Positions 56,785-64,000 of a stretch of 64,000 nt of DNA are shown in pieces. Source of the stretch: an uncultured Pelagibacteraceae bacterium (GTDB lineage Bacteria; Pseudomonadota; Alphaproteobacteria; Pelagibacterales; Pelagibacteraceae); NCBI GenBank assembly GCA_902536385.1, contig CACAWY010000006.1:1-64000 (forward strand). The letters are read 5' to 3'. The position numbers and the translations under genes are program-made. Positions within the stretch are counted from its first letter, which is position 1; each line of letters opens with the position of its first letter. The notes below the pieces were generated by a model that saw only the letters and a list, made by a program, of their open reading frames with translations, ran no database searches and was not told the origin of the DNA.

Positions 56785-56812
56785 TTGCAATTAGTCAAAT
56801 AATTTTTATAAG
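56785..56812 (+). promoter_or_regulatory. Putative promoter of the PiT-like transporter gene
   Basis: TTGCAA (56785-56790) and TATAAG (56807-56812) are 16 nt apart. The start would leave an unusually long leader of about 130 nt for this genome. The 269-bp gap (56680-56948) contains no reading frame of note; AGGAAAT precedes the ATG at 56949. Tentative because the region is nearly all A/T. Confidence 0.35.
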
Positions 56813-56948
56813 CGATCCAAGCCCTTTTCAAAAAAAAAATTAATAAATTCTTTACTAGATTAATTTTTAACATCCTTTAAAAGTTCTATTAAGTATGACG
56901 ATTCGGATGTCAAGAATAACAATAAAAAAATGACAAAAAGGAAATAAT

Positions 56949-57917
56949 ATGGAACTTAGTTTAGTATACACGATTGTAGGGTTCGGATTAGCAGGTTATA
57001 GTGTAATCGCTAACGACTCTATACAAACATTAGGAACTTTTATTGCCTCAAAGCAAAAATGGTTTAAATGGTACACGCTCGCAAGTGCAGCATCACTAGT
57101 AATGATTGTTGCAATAACATGGGGTTGGTACAGTTATGATGGAGATATTTCTTACGGAAGATTAACAAGAATACCTTTCCAAGAAATTCAATGGTACCAC
57201 GCAGTCGCTCCTGCAATTCTATTGGCACTAACAAGAATAGGTATTCCAGTATCTACAACTTTTTTAGTTTTATCTGCCTTTGCCTCAACAGTTGTTTTAG
57301 AAAAAATGCTTGTAAAAAGTATTGTAGGTTATGGTATAGCGGCAACAGTTGCTTACTTCTGTTGGATTGCAGTTTCTAAATTTATTAATGAGAAACTTGA
57401 TGAAGTTAAAGGAGATAAATGGATTGCTTTTTGGCGAAATTCAGTTTGGGTATCTTCAGGCTGGTTATGGTGGGTTTGGTTATCACATGATGTTGCAAAC
57501 ATTGCTGTGTACTTACCCAGACAATTAGATTTTTCATTACTTTTAATTGTAATAACATACTTTACCGTTCTTCTTTTTTATATCTTCTATATTAGAGGTG
57601 GCTCGATACAACAGGTTGTATTAGAAAAAACTGGAACGAGATATGCTCGATCAGCAACGATCATCAACGTGATTTATGCTGCAGTTCTTTTCTACTTCAA
57701 AGAGTTGAATGATTTACCAATGTCAACGACATGGGTGTTCGTAGGCTTATTGTGTGGAAGAGAGTTGGCAATTTCAACTATGAACAAGGATTATAAATTC
57801 AAATATGTCTTCCCACTAATTGGAAAAGACTTTGTTAAAATGATATTTGGATTAAGTGTTTCGGTAGCAATCGTGCTTGCGATACATTACTTTATAATTC
57901 CTAGAGGATTATTTTAA
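56949..57917 (+). CDS. PiT-like (SLC20/PF01384-type) inorganic anion transporter
   Basis: A 322-residue membrane protein with about nine helices and an internal duplication. Each half has a PiT-like signature: ANDSIQTLGTFIAS (residues 21-34) and SHDVANIAVYLP (179-190), which recall GANDVANAFGT. Likewise IPVSTTFLV (99-107) and LPMSTTWVF (256-264) recall PVSTTHAI. These paired motifs define PiT sodium- or proton-coupled phosphate and sulfate transporters. It is shorter and more diverged than E. coli PitA, so the substrate is open; phosphate fits the nearby ugp genes. Confidence 0.75.
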   Translation: MELSLVYTIVGFGLAGYSVIANDSIQTLGTFIASKQKWFKWYTLASAASLVMIVAITWGWYSYDGDISYGRLTRIPFQEIQWYHAVAPAILLALTRIGIPVSTTFLVLSAFASTVVLEKMLVKSIVGYGIAATVAYFCWIAVSKFINEKLDEVKGDKWIAFWRNSVWVSSGWLWWVWLSHDVANIAVYLPRQLDFSLLLIVITYFTVLLFYIFYIRGGSIQQVVLEKTGTRYARSATIINVIYAAVLFYFKELNDLPMSTTWVFVGLLCGRELAISTMNKDYKFKYVFPLIGKDFVKMIFGLSVSVAIVLAIHYFIIPRGLF

Positions 57918-57926
57918 TAATCAAGA

Positions 57927-58154
57927 CTATTTTTTCTTCTGAAGATCTTCATAAATTTTTTTAAGGTCTTCAGGAGATAGGTTTTTTTCTTTTAATTTAT
58001 CTAAAATTTCTTCGTCTTCTTGCTTGAGTTGCTCTTTTCTTTGTTCCTCTTTAACCTCACCTCTAGCATCAAACCCTGCTTTAATAAATTTCGCCGATAC
58101 AAGAATAACAATGATTGCAATGATGCCTGCTAGTGATAAAAACAACAAAGTCAT
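57927..58154 (-). CDS. Small membrane-anchored coiled-coil protein
   Basis: A 75-residue protein with one N-terminal membrane helix (about residues 2-22) and a charged, Glu/Lys-rich cytoplasmic tail predicted to be helical or coiled-coil, ending in ...DLKKIYEDLQKKK. I do not recognise a family. It converges with the PiT-like gene (9 bp between stops) and lies downstream of another microprotein gene on the same strand. Confidence 0.65.
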   Translation of the reverse strand: MTLLFLSLAGIIAIIVILVSAKFIKAGFDARGEVKEEQRKEQLKQEDEEILDKLKEKNLSPEDLKKIYEDLQKKK

Positions 58155-58185
58155 CTTTAGATTATAGCTGATATTTGGCTAAGTG

Positions 58186-58323
58186 TTAAATGAGTTTTGT
58201 TAGTATGTAAATTTGTAGCAGTAGAATTAAGAAAGGTAAAATAGTTCTAATAAGCTCCATTGTATGGTTATATTCATCAAGTTTTCTCTCTAACCAATTT
58301 CTTTGATATTTTTTTTTTGCCAT
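58186..58323 (-). CDS. 45-residue single-helix membrane microprotein
   Basis: A short frame in the gap between the GDPD gene and the 75-residue protein. It begins MAKKKYQRNWLERKLDEYN, then has one hydrophobic helix of about 20 residues (about 26-43, T-I-L-P-F-L-I-L-L-L-Q-I-Y-I-L) and ends TKLI. The basic and amphipathic N-terminus with a clean transmembrane helix and normal codon use suggests a real gene. A run of ten A at codons 2-5 is a possible slippage site. No family recognised. Confidence 0.55.
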   Translation of the reverse strand: MAKKKYQRNWLERKLDEYNHTMELIRTILPFLILLLQIYILTKLI

Positions 58324-58367
58324 GAGATTATTTACACGATGATAAATATTTTTTCAAGTTTTCAGGC

Positions 58368-59300
58368 TTAAAACCAAGAGATATTTTTAGATTTACAAAT
58401 TTCTTGAACTTTTTTTGGATAGTCAGTGATAATTCCATCAACTCCGTACTCGATCATTCTAATAATATCTTGTTCTCTGTTCACTGTCCAAACACAAGTA
58501 GCTAAACCATGTTTGTGTGCTAATTCTACATTTTGTTTAGTCACATCACGGTAGAAAACACTCCACACATGTCCCTCTAGCGATTTAATAATATTTGGTA
58601 GCAAAAATAATTCTTCCAAAGGATAATTTTTAACCATCCATGGAGAGTTCTCGTAAATATTCTTTTTAGTTATTGAAAGTCCTTGTTGTAGAGTAATAAA
58701 TCCTCTTAGTATATTTGGGTTTTGTTTTTTAAGAGCATACAAAATTCTAAAATCATAAGAAGTGATTAAAGTTCTATCCTCAAGTTTAAAATCCTTAATA
58801 TCTTTAAGGACTAAGGAAACCATTTTCTCTGGATCTGGTGTTACATTTTCTTGTGTTGGAGTTGATTTAATTTCTAAATTTAAAAATACATCTTTATATT
58901 TATCTTCCGTCACTAATTTAAAGAAATCAGTTAATTTTGGTATTTTTTCACCTGTAATAGGTTTTTGATTTTTAAATCTTTTTGCGTACTTTGTTTCGGG
59001 CTTTACACTTCCAATAGTATACTTGCTAATTTCTTCATAAGTGAGTTCTACTAATTTCATGCTTTTATCTGTGATCCAGTTCCCTGAAGCATCTTTAACT
59101 AAATCAGGATTTAATCTGTAATCATGAAATATTGTTGGAATATTATCCTTTGAAATTACAACATCAAACTCAACAGCTTTGATACCAAGATCAAAAGTAT
59201 ATTTAAAACCAGAGATTGAGTTTTCAACAATATCACCTCTAGCTCCTCTGTGGCCGTAAATTCTTATGTAGTTAGGTTTCGTTAAAAATGGATTGATCAA
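58368..59300 (-). CDS. ugpQ: Glycerophosphodiester phosphodiesterase (cytoplasmic UgpQ-type)
   Basis: A 310-residue GDPD TIM barrel. The catalytic region is YGHRGARGDIVENSISGF (about residues 15-32), followed by metal-binding EFDVVISKD and FHDYRLN (about 44-62), FLNLEIKS (about 140-147) and the terminal VWTVNREQDIIRMIEYGVDGIITDYP (split). It hydrolyses glycerophosphodiesters to glycerol-3-phosphate and an alcohol. The start appears to be TTG at 59300, overlapping the ugpC stop. No signal peptide is seen, so it acts on imported substrate. Confidence 0.93.
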   Translation of the reverse strand: MINPFLTKPNYIRIYGHRGARGDIVENSISGFKYTFDLGIKAVEFDVVISKDNIPTIFHDYRLNPDLVKDASGNWITDKSMKLVELTYEEISKYTIGSVKPETKYAKRFKNQKPITGEKIPKLTDFFKLVTEDKYKDVFLNLEIKSTPTQENVTPDPEKMVSLVLKDIKDFKLEDRTLITSYDFRILYALKKQNPNILRGFITLQQGLSITKKNIYENSPWMVKNYPLEELFLLPNIIKSLEGHVWSVFYRDVTKQNVELAHKHGLATCVWTVNREQDIIRMIEYGVDGIITDYPKKVQEICKSKNISWF

Positions 59301-60352
59301 TTAATCCTCAAATCAGTATTAGTATCAAACAGGTGTAGTTTGTCATCTTGAATGGAAAGATTAATATTTTTTCCAATAGTATCTTCTTTAACAACACCTG
59401 AGATACTTGCAACTAAAATTTCATTACTATTTTCAAGTTTACCATGAATAAGTGTATTAGCTCCGATCAGCTCTACAAGTTCAACTTTTAACTTGATTGG
59501 ACCATTTTGATCTAATTCAAAATCTTCAGGTCGCATACCTATATTAACAGGTCCATTAAATTTTGAATTCACTGAAAGTGAAGCTTTGTTTGCCAAAATC
59601 AATTTGTTACCTCCACAATTACCTTTTAAAATATTCATTGCAGGACTTCCGATAAATTGAGCCGTGAATAAAGTTTTAGGTTTTGTATATACTTCTAAAG
59701 GGGTTCCAATATGTTCCACATTACCTTCGTTCATTACAATCATTCGATCAGCTAAAGTCATGGCTTCAACTTGATCATGTGTTACATAAAGAGAGGTAGT
59801 TTTTAATTGAGTTTGAAGTTTTTTAATCTCTAATCTCATTTGAACTCTTAATTTGGCATCAAGGTTTGATAAAGGTTCATCAAATAAAAAAGCTACGGGG
59901 TTTCTAACAATGGCTCTTCCCATAGCAACTCTTTGTCTTTGTCCACCAGATAATTGATTGGGTTTTCTCTCTAATAATTCTCCAAGCTCTAAAATTTCAG
60001 CAGCTTTTTGAACTCTAGACTCAATTTCTTCTTTTGGCACTTTTGCAATTTTTAAACCATAGGCCATGTTACCAAAAACAGTCATATGAGGATAAAGAGC
60101 GTAATTTTGAAATACCATTGCAATATTTCGCTCCATGGGTTCAAGCTCGTTTACTTTTTTATTATCAATTAAAATATTTCCTTCATTAGCATCTTCTAAG
60201 CCTGCCACCATTCTTAATAAAGTTGATTTTCCGCAACCTGATGGTCCAACTATTACAATCAGCTCACCATCTTTAACATCAATACTCAGATCGTGAATAA
60301 CCTGCGTTTTTCCGAAAGATTTCTTTAAATTTTGTAAGCTAATTTGAGACAT
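59297..60352 (-). CDS. ugpC: sn-Glycerol-3-phosphate ABC transporter ATPase UgpC
   Basis: A 351-residue ATPase of the MalK/UgpC type. Walker A GPSGCGKST is at about residues 37-45, Q-loop near FQNYALYPHMTV (about 81-92), signature LSGGQRQRVAMGRAI (about 134-148), Walker B FLFDEPLSNLDAKLR (about 154-168) and the switch histidine YVTHDQVEAMT. A C-terminal regulatory TOBE domain is present. It energises UgpAE. It shares a one-base overlap with ugpE and a 4-bp overlap with the GDPD gene. Confidence 0.95.
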   Translation of the reverse strand: MSQISLQNLKKSFGKTQVIHDLSIDVKDGELIVIVGPSGCGKSTLLRMVAGLEDANEGNILIDNKKVNELEPMERNIAMVFQNYALYPHMTVFGNMAYGLKIAKVPKEEIESRVQKAAEILELGELLERKPNQLSGGQRQRVAMGRAIVRNPVAFLFDEPLSNLDAKLRVQMRLEIKKLQTQLKTTSLYVTHDQVEAMTLADRMIVMNEGNVEHIGTPLEVYTKPKTLFTAQFIGSPAMNILKGNCGGNKLILANKASLSVNSKFNGPVNIGMRPEDFELDQNGPIKLKVELVELIGANTLIHGKLENSNEILVASISGVVKEDTIGKNINLSIQDDKLHLFDTNTDLRIN

Positions 60353-61206
60353 TATTTATCGCTTTCTAATAACCCTTTAACAAAAAACTTTTGCATACTT
60401 ATTACTACTATTACTGGTGGTACCATTGCTAACATTGCTGTTGCCATAACCGTTGGCCAGTGTGCATAATCATCACCTGTAGGTATCATTGAATCAATAG
60501 CCATCACAATAGTTCTCATGTCAGGATCGGTCGTCATTAATAGTGGCCATAAATATTGGTTCCAACCAAAAATAAATAAAATAACAAATAAAGCTGCAAT
60601 ATTAGTTTTACTAATTGGAACTAATATATCAAAAAAGAAACGCATTGGACTACATCCGTCCATTCTAGCTGCTTCAACCATTTCATCAGGTATGGTCATA
60701 AAAAATTGTCTAAATAAAAAAGTTGCTGTAGCTGATGCAATCAATGGGAAGATCAATCCTGTGTAAGAATTAAGTAGATTTAAATTTGCAACAACTTCAT
60801 AAGTCGGTACTATTCTTACTTCTACTGGAAGCATTAGAGTTATAAATATTAACCAAAAACATAAATTTCTGAATGGAAATCTAAAATAAACAAAAGCAAA
60901 AGCTGACAATAGTGAGATAATTATTTTGCCAACTGTAATACCTATTGCCATGATTGCAGAGTTCATCATCATCTTTATTACAGGAACTTTAGCCCCGTAT
61001 CCCTCTGGTGAACCTCTAAATAAAGCATTTGCATAATTTTCAAAAAACTCTGTTCCCGGTAACATTGGTAGTGGAGGATAAATAATTGCATCTTGTGTTA
61101 CCGTGGATGCAACAAAAGTAAGCCACACTGGAAAGAAAATGAATAATACCCCAAGAATTAAACCAAGGTGGGTTAACCAGTATCCAGATTTCTTTTTCTC
61201 AACCAT
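60352..61206 (-). CDS. ugpE: sn-Glycerol-3-phosphate ABC transporter permease UgpE
   Basis: A 284-residue inner-membrane permease with six helices. The EAA loop that contacts the ATPase is MVEAARMDGCSPMRFFFDILVP (split, about residues 175-196), a MalG-type EAA(x3)G variant. The end LLESDK and the beginning WLTHLGLILGVLFIFFPVW agree with UgpE. It shares one base with ugpA upstream and with ugpC downstream. Confidence 0.95.
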   Translation of the reverse strand: MVEKKKSGYWLTHLGLILGVLFIFFPVWLTFVASTVTQDAIIYPPLPMLPGTEFFENYANALFRGSPEGYGAKVPVIKMMMNSAIMAIGITVGKIIISLLSAFAFVYFRFPFRNLCFWLIFITLMLPVEVRIVPTYEVVANLNLLNSYTGLIFPLIASATATFLFRQFFMTIPDEMVEAARMDGCSPMRFFFDILVPISKTNIAALFVILFIFGWNQYLWPLLMTTDPDMRTIVMAIDSMIPTGDDYAHWPTVMATAMLAMVPPVIVVISMQKFFVKGLLESDK

Positions 61207-62087
61207 TAATAATGCACCTTTCTCTCTATATATTTAAATTGAATGACGGTTAAAATTCCGACTAAAACTAGTAGGATTACAGACTGAGCTGCACTTGATC
61301 CTAGATCTTGGCTCACAAATCCATCAGAGAATACTTTATATACAAGAATGGTGGTCGATTGTTCAGGTCCGCCTGAAGTGATTGTATGTATTACTCCAAA
61401 AGTATCAAAGAAAGCGTAGACAATATTTACTACTAATAAAAAGAATGTAATGGGTGAAAGTAGAGGTATTACAATTGTACCAAATCTTTTCCAAAAACTA
61501 GCTCCATCTATTGCTGCAGCTTCAATAATTGATTTTGGAATAGCTTGTAGTCCTGCTAAAAAAAATAAAAAGTTATAACTAATTCTTCCCCAGGATGAAG
61601 CTAAAATAACTAGAAACATCGCTTGATCACCTTTTAAAGTATGGTTCCATTCATAGCCTAAAGCTTTAAGATAATAAGAAGCTAAACCAATATTTCCATT
61701 GAACATAAATAACCATAGAACACCTGCAATAGCTGGTGCTATAGCGTAAGGCCAAATTAATAATGTTTGATAAACGCCTGCGCCTTTAATTAATCTATCG
61801 GCTAATGCTGCTAAGTATAAACCTAGAGCCATTGAAGAAACTGATACTGCAGTTGAGAAAATAACTGTCGTTTTAAAACTTGCTAAATAATAGGGGTCAG
61901 ATAATAAAAATCTAAAATTATCTAAACCAACAAATTCTGTTTTTAATCCAAATGGATCTGGTAAAAATAAAGAATTCCAAATGGCTTGGCCTGAAGGATA
62001 AAAAAAGAAAACAAAAGAAATCAGTAGTTGAGGTGCAACTAGTAGTGCTGGTAACCACCAGCCTTTAAAAAAAACTCTTTTTTCCAT
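61206..62087 (-). CDS. ugpA: sn-Glycerol-3-phosphate ABC transporter permease UgpA
   Basis: A 293-residue permease with six helices. The EAA loop is IIEAAAIDGASFWKRFGTIVIPLL (split, about residues 187-210), and the FDTFGVIHTITSGGPEQSTTILVYKVF stretch is close to E. coli UgpA. It is preceded by a strong hairpin separating it from ugpB, so its expression is likely lower than that of the binding protein. Confidence 0.95.
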   Translation of the reverse strand: MEKRVFFKGWWLPALLVAPQLLISFVFFFYPSGQAIWNSLFLPDPFGLKTEFVGLDNFRFLLSDPYYLASFKTTVIFSTAVSVSSMALGLYLAALADRLIKGAGVYQTLLIWPYAIAPAIAGVLWLFMFNGNIGLASYYLKALGYEWNHTLKGDQAMFLVILASSWGRISYNFLFFLAGLQAIPKSIIEAAAIDGASFWKRFGTIVIPLLSPITFFLLVVNIVYAFFDTFGVIHTITSGGPEQSTTILVYKVFSDGFVSQDLGSSAAQSVILLVLVGILTVIQFKYIERKVHY

Positions 62088-62104
62088 TTGATCTTAAGAA
62101 TGAT

Positions 62105-62126
62105 ACTAGGGGCTTTCGCCCCTAGT
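62105..62126. promoter_or_regulatory. GC-rich hairpin between ugpB and ugpA
   Basis: ACTAGGGGC-TTTC-GCCCCTAGT is a perfect 9-bp stem (six G-C pairs) with a 4-nt loop; on the transcribed minus strand the loop is GAAA, a stable tetraloop. It starts 14 nt past the ugpB stop and is not followed by a T-run. It probably blocks 3' exonucleases and protects ugpB mRNA while allowing partial read-through to ugpA. Confidence 0.85.
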
Positions 62127-62139
62127 AAATTAAATTGAT

Positions 62140-63453
62140 TTATTTATTTGCTCTTTCAAACCTTCTTAAAAGAACGTTACCTCTTCTTACAGCGCTGTCT
62201 AAAGCTACTTGAGCAGTTTTCTTACCGCTGTAAACTCCTTCCATCTCTTCATCGATAATACCTCTTATCTGATCAAAAGATCCAAGACGTAAGCCTTTAG
62301 AGTTTTGAGTAACTTTATTTCTCATCATCTGTATTCCGGCTAAATCAGTTCCAGGATTTGCTTTATAGAAACCTGAACTTTTAGTTTTTTTAGCAGCAGC
62401 AGTTGTTACACCTAAATAACCCGTATCTTGGTGCCACTTAGCTTGAATATCAGTTTTAGATAAGAAAGCTAAGAACGCGGCTGTTGCTTTGTTCTCTTCT
62501 TTAGATTTTCCAGATAATGCCCATAGAGATGAACCACCAATAATTGTGTTTTGAGGCGCTTCAGTTGCTCCGTAGTAAGGTAGGTGTCTAATACCAAATT
62601 CGAATTTTGCTTCTTTTTTGATACCAGCATAGCCAGCAGAAGACTCTGTCATTAACATACATTCACCGGCTCTAAAATTTTTACCAGCTTCATTTCTTCT
62701 ACCCATATATTTAAATTTACCTTCTTGAGCCCATTTACCTAAAGTTTGAATGTGCTTGATATGAACTGGGCTGTTAAATGCCAACTCAGTGTCTAAACCA
62801 GCAAATCCATTAGCTTTAGTTGCAAATGGTATGTTGTGATACGCTGAAAAATTTTCTAAATGCACCCATGAGTGCCAGCAAGTGCAAAATGGCATATCAA
62901 TTCCCTTAGCTTTTGCTGCATCAAGTGCATTTCCAACTCTTTTCCAAGTACTTAAATCCATTTCTGGATCTAAACCTGCTTTTTTCATTAGGTCTTTATT
63001 TACCCAAAGAACAGGCGTTGATGAGTTATATGGCATAGAGAGCATTTTACCGTCTGTAGTAGTGTAGTAACCACTTACCGCCGATACAAATCCTTTAGGA
63101 TTGAAACTTTGACCAGCGTCCTTCATAAGTTGGTACATAGGAACGTAAGCTCCCTCAGCAGCCATGAGTGATGCGGTGCCAACTTCGAACACCATGAGTA
63201 AGTTTGGGTGTTGTCCGGCTCTAAATGCAGCTATTCCTGCGTTAAGAGTTTCTGAATAGTTTCCTTTTCGAGTATGAACAACAGTGTATTTGTTTTGGCT
63301 TGCGTTAAACTTGTTTACTTGTTCGTCAAGTAATTCACCAAGTCTTCCACCAAAAGCATGCCACCATTGTATCTCTACTTTTGCTTGGAGCGAAGTTCCC
63401 GCAAACATTGCGAAAAGAGCTAACGAAGCAATTATTGCTTTTATTGTTTTCAT
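62140..63453 (-). CDS. ugpB: sn-Glycerol-3-phosphate-binding periplasmic protein UgpB
   Basis: A 437-residue solute-binding protein with a cleavable signal peptide (MKTIKAIIASLALFAMFAGTSLQA). The mature part begins EIQWWHAFGGRLGELLDEQVNKFN (split), closely matching UgpB. It keeps KGNYSETLNAGIAAFRAG, VSGYYTT, NSSTPVLWVNKDLMKKAGLDPE and the C-terminal KGLRLGSFDQIRGIIDEEMEGVYSGKK pattern. The ATG at 63453 is preceded by GGGGGA, a reasonable ribosome site. Codon use suggests high expression. It is the first gene of ugpB-A-E-C-GDPD, which imports glycerol-3-phosphate and its diesters for phosphorus. Confidence 0.96.
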   Translation of the reverse strand: MKTIKAIIASLALFAMFAGTSLQAKVEIQWWHAFGGRLGELLDEQVNKFNASQNKYTVVHTRKGNYSETLNAGIAAFRAGQHPNLLMVFEVGTASLMAAEGAYVPMYQLMKDAGQSFNPKGFVSAVSGYYTTTDGKMLSMPYNSSTPVLWVNKDLMKKAGLDPEMDLSTWKRVGNALDAAKAKGIDMPFCTCWHSWVHLENFSAYHNIPFATKANGFAGLDTELAFNSPVHIKHIQTLGKWAQEGKFKYMGRRNEAGKNFRAGECMLMTESSAGYAGIKKEAKFEFGIRHLPYYGATEAPQNTIIGGSSLWALSGKSKEENKATAAFLAFLSKTDIQAKWHQDTGYLGVTTAAAKKTKSSGFYKANPGTDLAGIQMMRNKVTQNSKGLRLGSFDQIRGIIDEEMEGVYSGKKTAQVALDSAVRRGNVLLRRFERANK

Positions 63454-63548
63454 TTTTATTTCCCCCGTTTTCTTTAAAAAGAAAAAAGCTAGCACAAATT
63501 ATATATAAAGAGGAGTCGGTTAAAAAAAATTAATTTCTACCTGAGGTT

Positions 63549-63893
63549 TTATTTTACTTTGCCAAAAACGTTCAGAAGCACTACTCCAAAAACAATTAAA
63601 ATTAAGCCTAATGTTCCAAGTAGGTTAGGAATTTGATTGTACTTAAAAATACCAAATAAAGTTACTGCTGTAATAGTTAAAGCTCCGTATGAAGCATATG
63701 TGGTTGATACGGGAATAATGCTCATCGATTTTGATAAACAAAATAAACAAATAAGAATACTGGTCACACAAAAAATAGATGGATAAATTTTTGTAAAACT
63801 TTCAGTAGTTTTTAAAAACCCATTTGCAGCAATTCCAGTAATTATTGCAATAATTAAATATATATATCCTGATAATAAACTAAGATTTTTCAT
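63549..63893 (-). CDS. SMR-family (EmrE-like) small membrane protein lacking the essential glutamate
   Basis: A 114-residue four-helix protein. YIYLIIAIITGIAANGFLK aligns with YIYL...AEVIGTTLMK of EmrE, and SFTKIYPSI, LSKSMSIIPVSTTYA, and LGTLGLILIVFGVVLLNVFGK continue the match over the whole length. The membrane glutamate that binds drug and protons in SMR transporters (E14 in EmrE) is Gly20 here, and the W63 position is Tyr69. It therefore cannot work like EmrE, and may be half of a heteromeric pair or have another role. The ATG at 63893 overlaps the preceding gene by 14 bp. Confidence 0.8.
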   Translation of the reverse strand: MKNLSLLSGYIYLIIAIITGIAANGFLKTTESFTKIYPSIFCVTSILICLFCLSKSMSIIPVSTTYASYGALTITAVTLFGIFKYNQIPNLLGTLGLILIVFGVVLLNVFGKVK

Positions 63894-64000
63894 TAGGTTT
63901 CTCCAAGGAAAACTGTCCACGATCACGAAAACGTACAAGCCACTTGCCCATAGCTTTTTCTATATCTGATGGTGTAATATTTAAATCATTTAGAGTTAAA
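63880..64000 (-). CDS. Unidentified gene, C-terminal fragment at the right edge
   Basis: An open frame enters from the right edge and ends with TAG at 63880, giving 39 residues that include DLNITPSDIEKAMGKWLVRF and RDRGQFSLEKP. Its codons are richer in G and C than random AT-rich sequence, which supports coding. I do not recognise the family from this tail. It overlaps the start of the SMR gene by 14 bp, so the two are probably co-transcribed. Confidence 0.5.
   Translation of the reverse strand, partial: LTLNDLNITPSDIEKAMGKWLVRFRDRGQFSLEKPNEKS

Noticed and set aside
56835-56868. Perfect 10-bp inverted repeat (AAAAATTAAT/ATTAATTTTT) in the leader of the PiT-like gene.
   Set aside because: It is made only of A and T in a gap that is nearly all A/T, so it is expected by chance at about this frequency.

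Overview
The window is a very AT-rich (roughly 30% G+C by eye), densely packed stretch of a free-living marine alphaproteobacterium, most likely a SAR11/Pelagibacterales member. The evidence is the gene content and the compaction. It has GcrA, a DUF2093 protein, a DUF3035/BamF-like lipoprotein, the alphaproteobacterial order coxB-coxA-ctaB-coxF-ctaG-coxC, and a carotenoid-to-retinal pathway (crtI, crtB, crtY, blh) typical of proteorhodopsin-bearing plankton. Intergenic gaps are mostly under 30 bp, and many genes overlap by 4 to 17 bp. I see no insertion sequences, prophage, CRISPR, rRNA or obvious horizontally acquired island.

Layout. Positions 1-11560 (+): the end of a thioredoxin-fold gene, a short smc, ATP synthase Fo genes (atpI-B-E-F'-F), the retinal pathway, ispH, thrB and rnhA, almost without gaps. 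Positions 11553-19642 (-): peroxiredoxin, thrC, SURF1, the aa3-type cytochrome oxidase operon (including a 37-codon coxF-like gene at 15420-15533) and rsmE. Positions 19689-22717 (+): a CDGSH protein, a HAD dehalogenase, pirin, a quinone oxidoreductase and a DUF1289 protein. Positions 22714-30888: a DUF2721 protein, ubiA, a lipid A/LPS run (msbA, waaA, lpxK, lpxL-like), a DUF2093 protein, purD and rsmD. Positions 30881-37354 (-): pgi, the BamF-like lipoprotein, lspA, ileS, ribF and a HAD phosphatase. Positions 37423-39520 (+): groES-groEL with a heat-shock-like promoter and a clear terminator, followed by an SDR gene. Positions 40317-43415 (-): hisG, hisZ, hisS and tRNA-His. Next come cspA, accA and glcB (malate synthase). 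Positions 47309-50002 (-): recR, ybaB, dnaX and the SRP RNA gene. Positions 50061-55165: pheA, kdsB, a membrane-anchored cytochrome c, argF, argD and an ABC-2 permease. Positions 55302-57917 (+): gcrA, a small membrane protein, an aquaporin and a PiT-like transporter. Positions 57927-63453 (-): two small membrane proteins, then a glycerophosphodiester phosphodiesterase with ugpC-E-A-B. The right edge holds an SMR-family protein and the end of an unidentified gene.

How the genes fit together. IspH feeds isoprenoids to CrtB/CrtI/CrtY/Blh, which make retinal for a light-driven proton pump encoded elsewhere. The pump's proton-motive force would drive the ATP synthase whose Fo genes lie directly upstream in the same gene run. 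The cytochrome oxidase operon is the respiratory counterpart. The ugp/GDPD genes and the PiT-like gene form a possible phosphorus-scavenging neighbourhood.

I found no convincing new defence or mobile system. The observations most worth checking are: a hinge-less SMC; tRNA-His without an encoded G-1, lying 4 nt from hisS; SRP RNA abutting dnaX; the absence of room for the glycine riboswitch reported upstream of malate synthase in SAR11; an SMR protein lacking its essential glutamate; AccA with a C-terminal membrane segment; a GC-rich hairpin between ugpB and ugpA; and unlisted microproteins.
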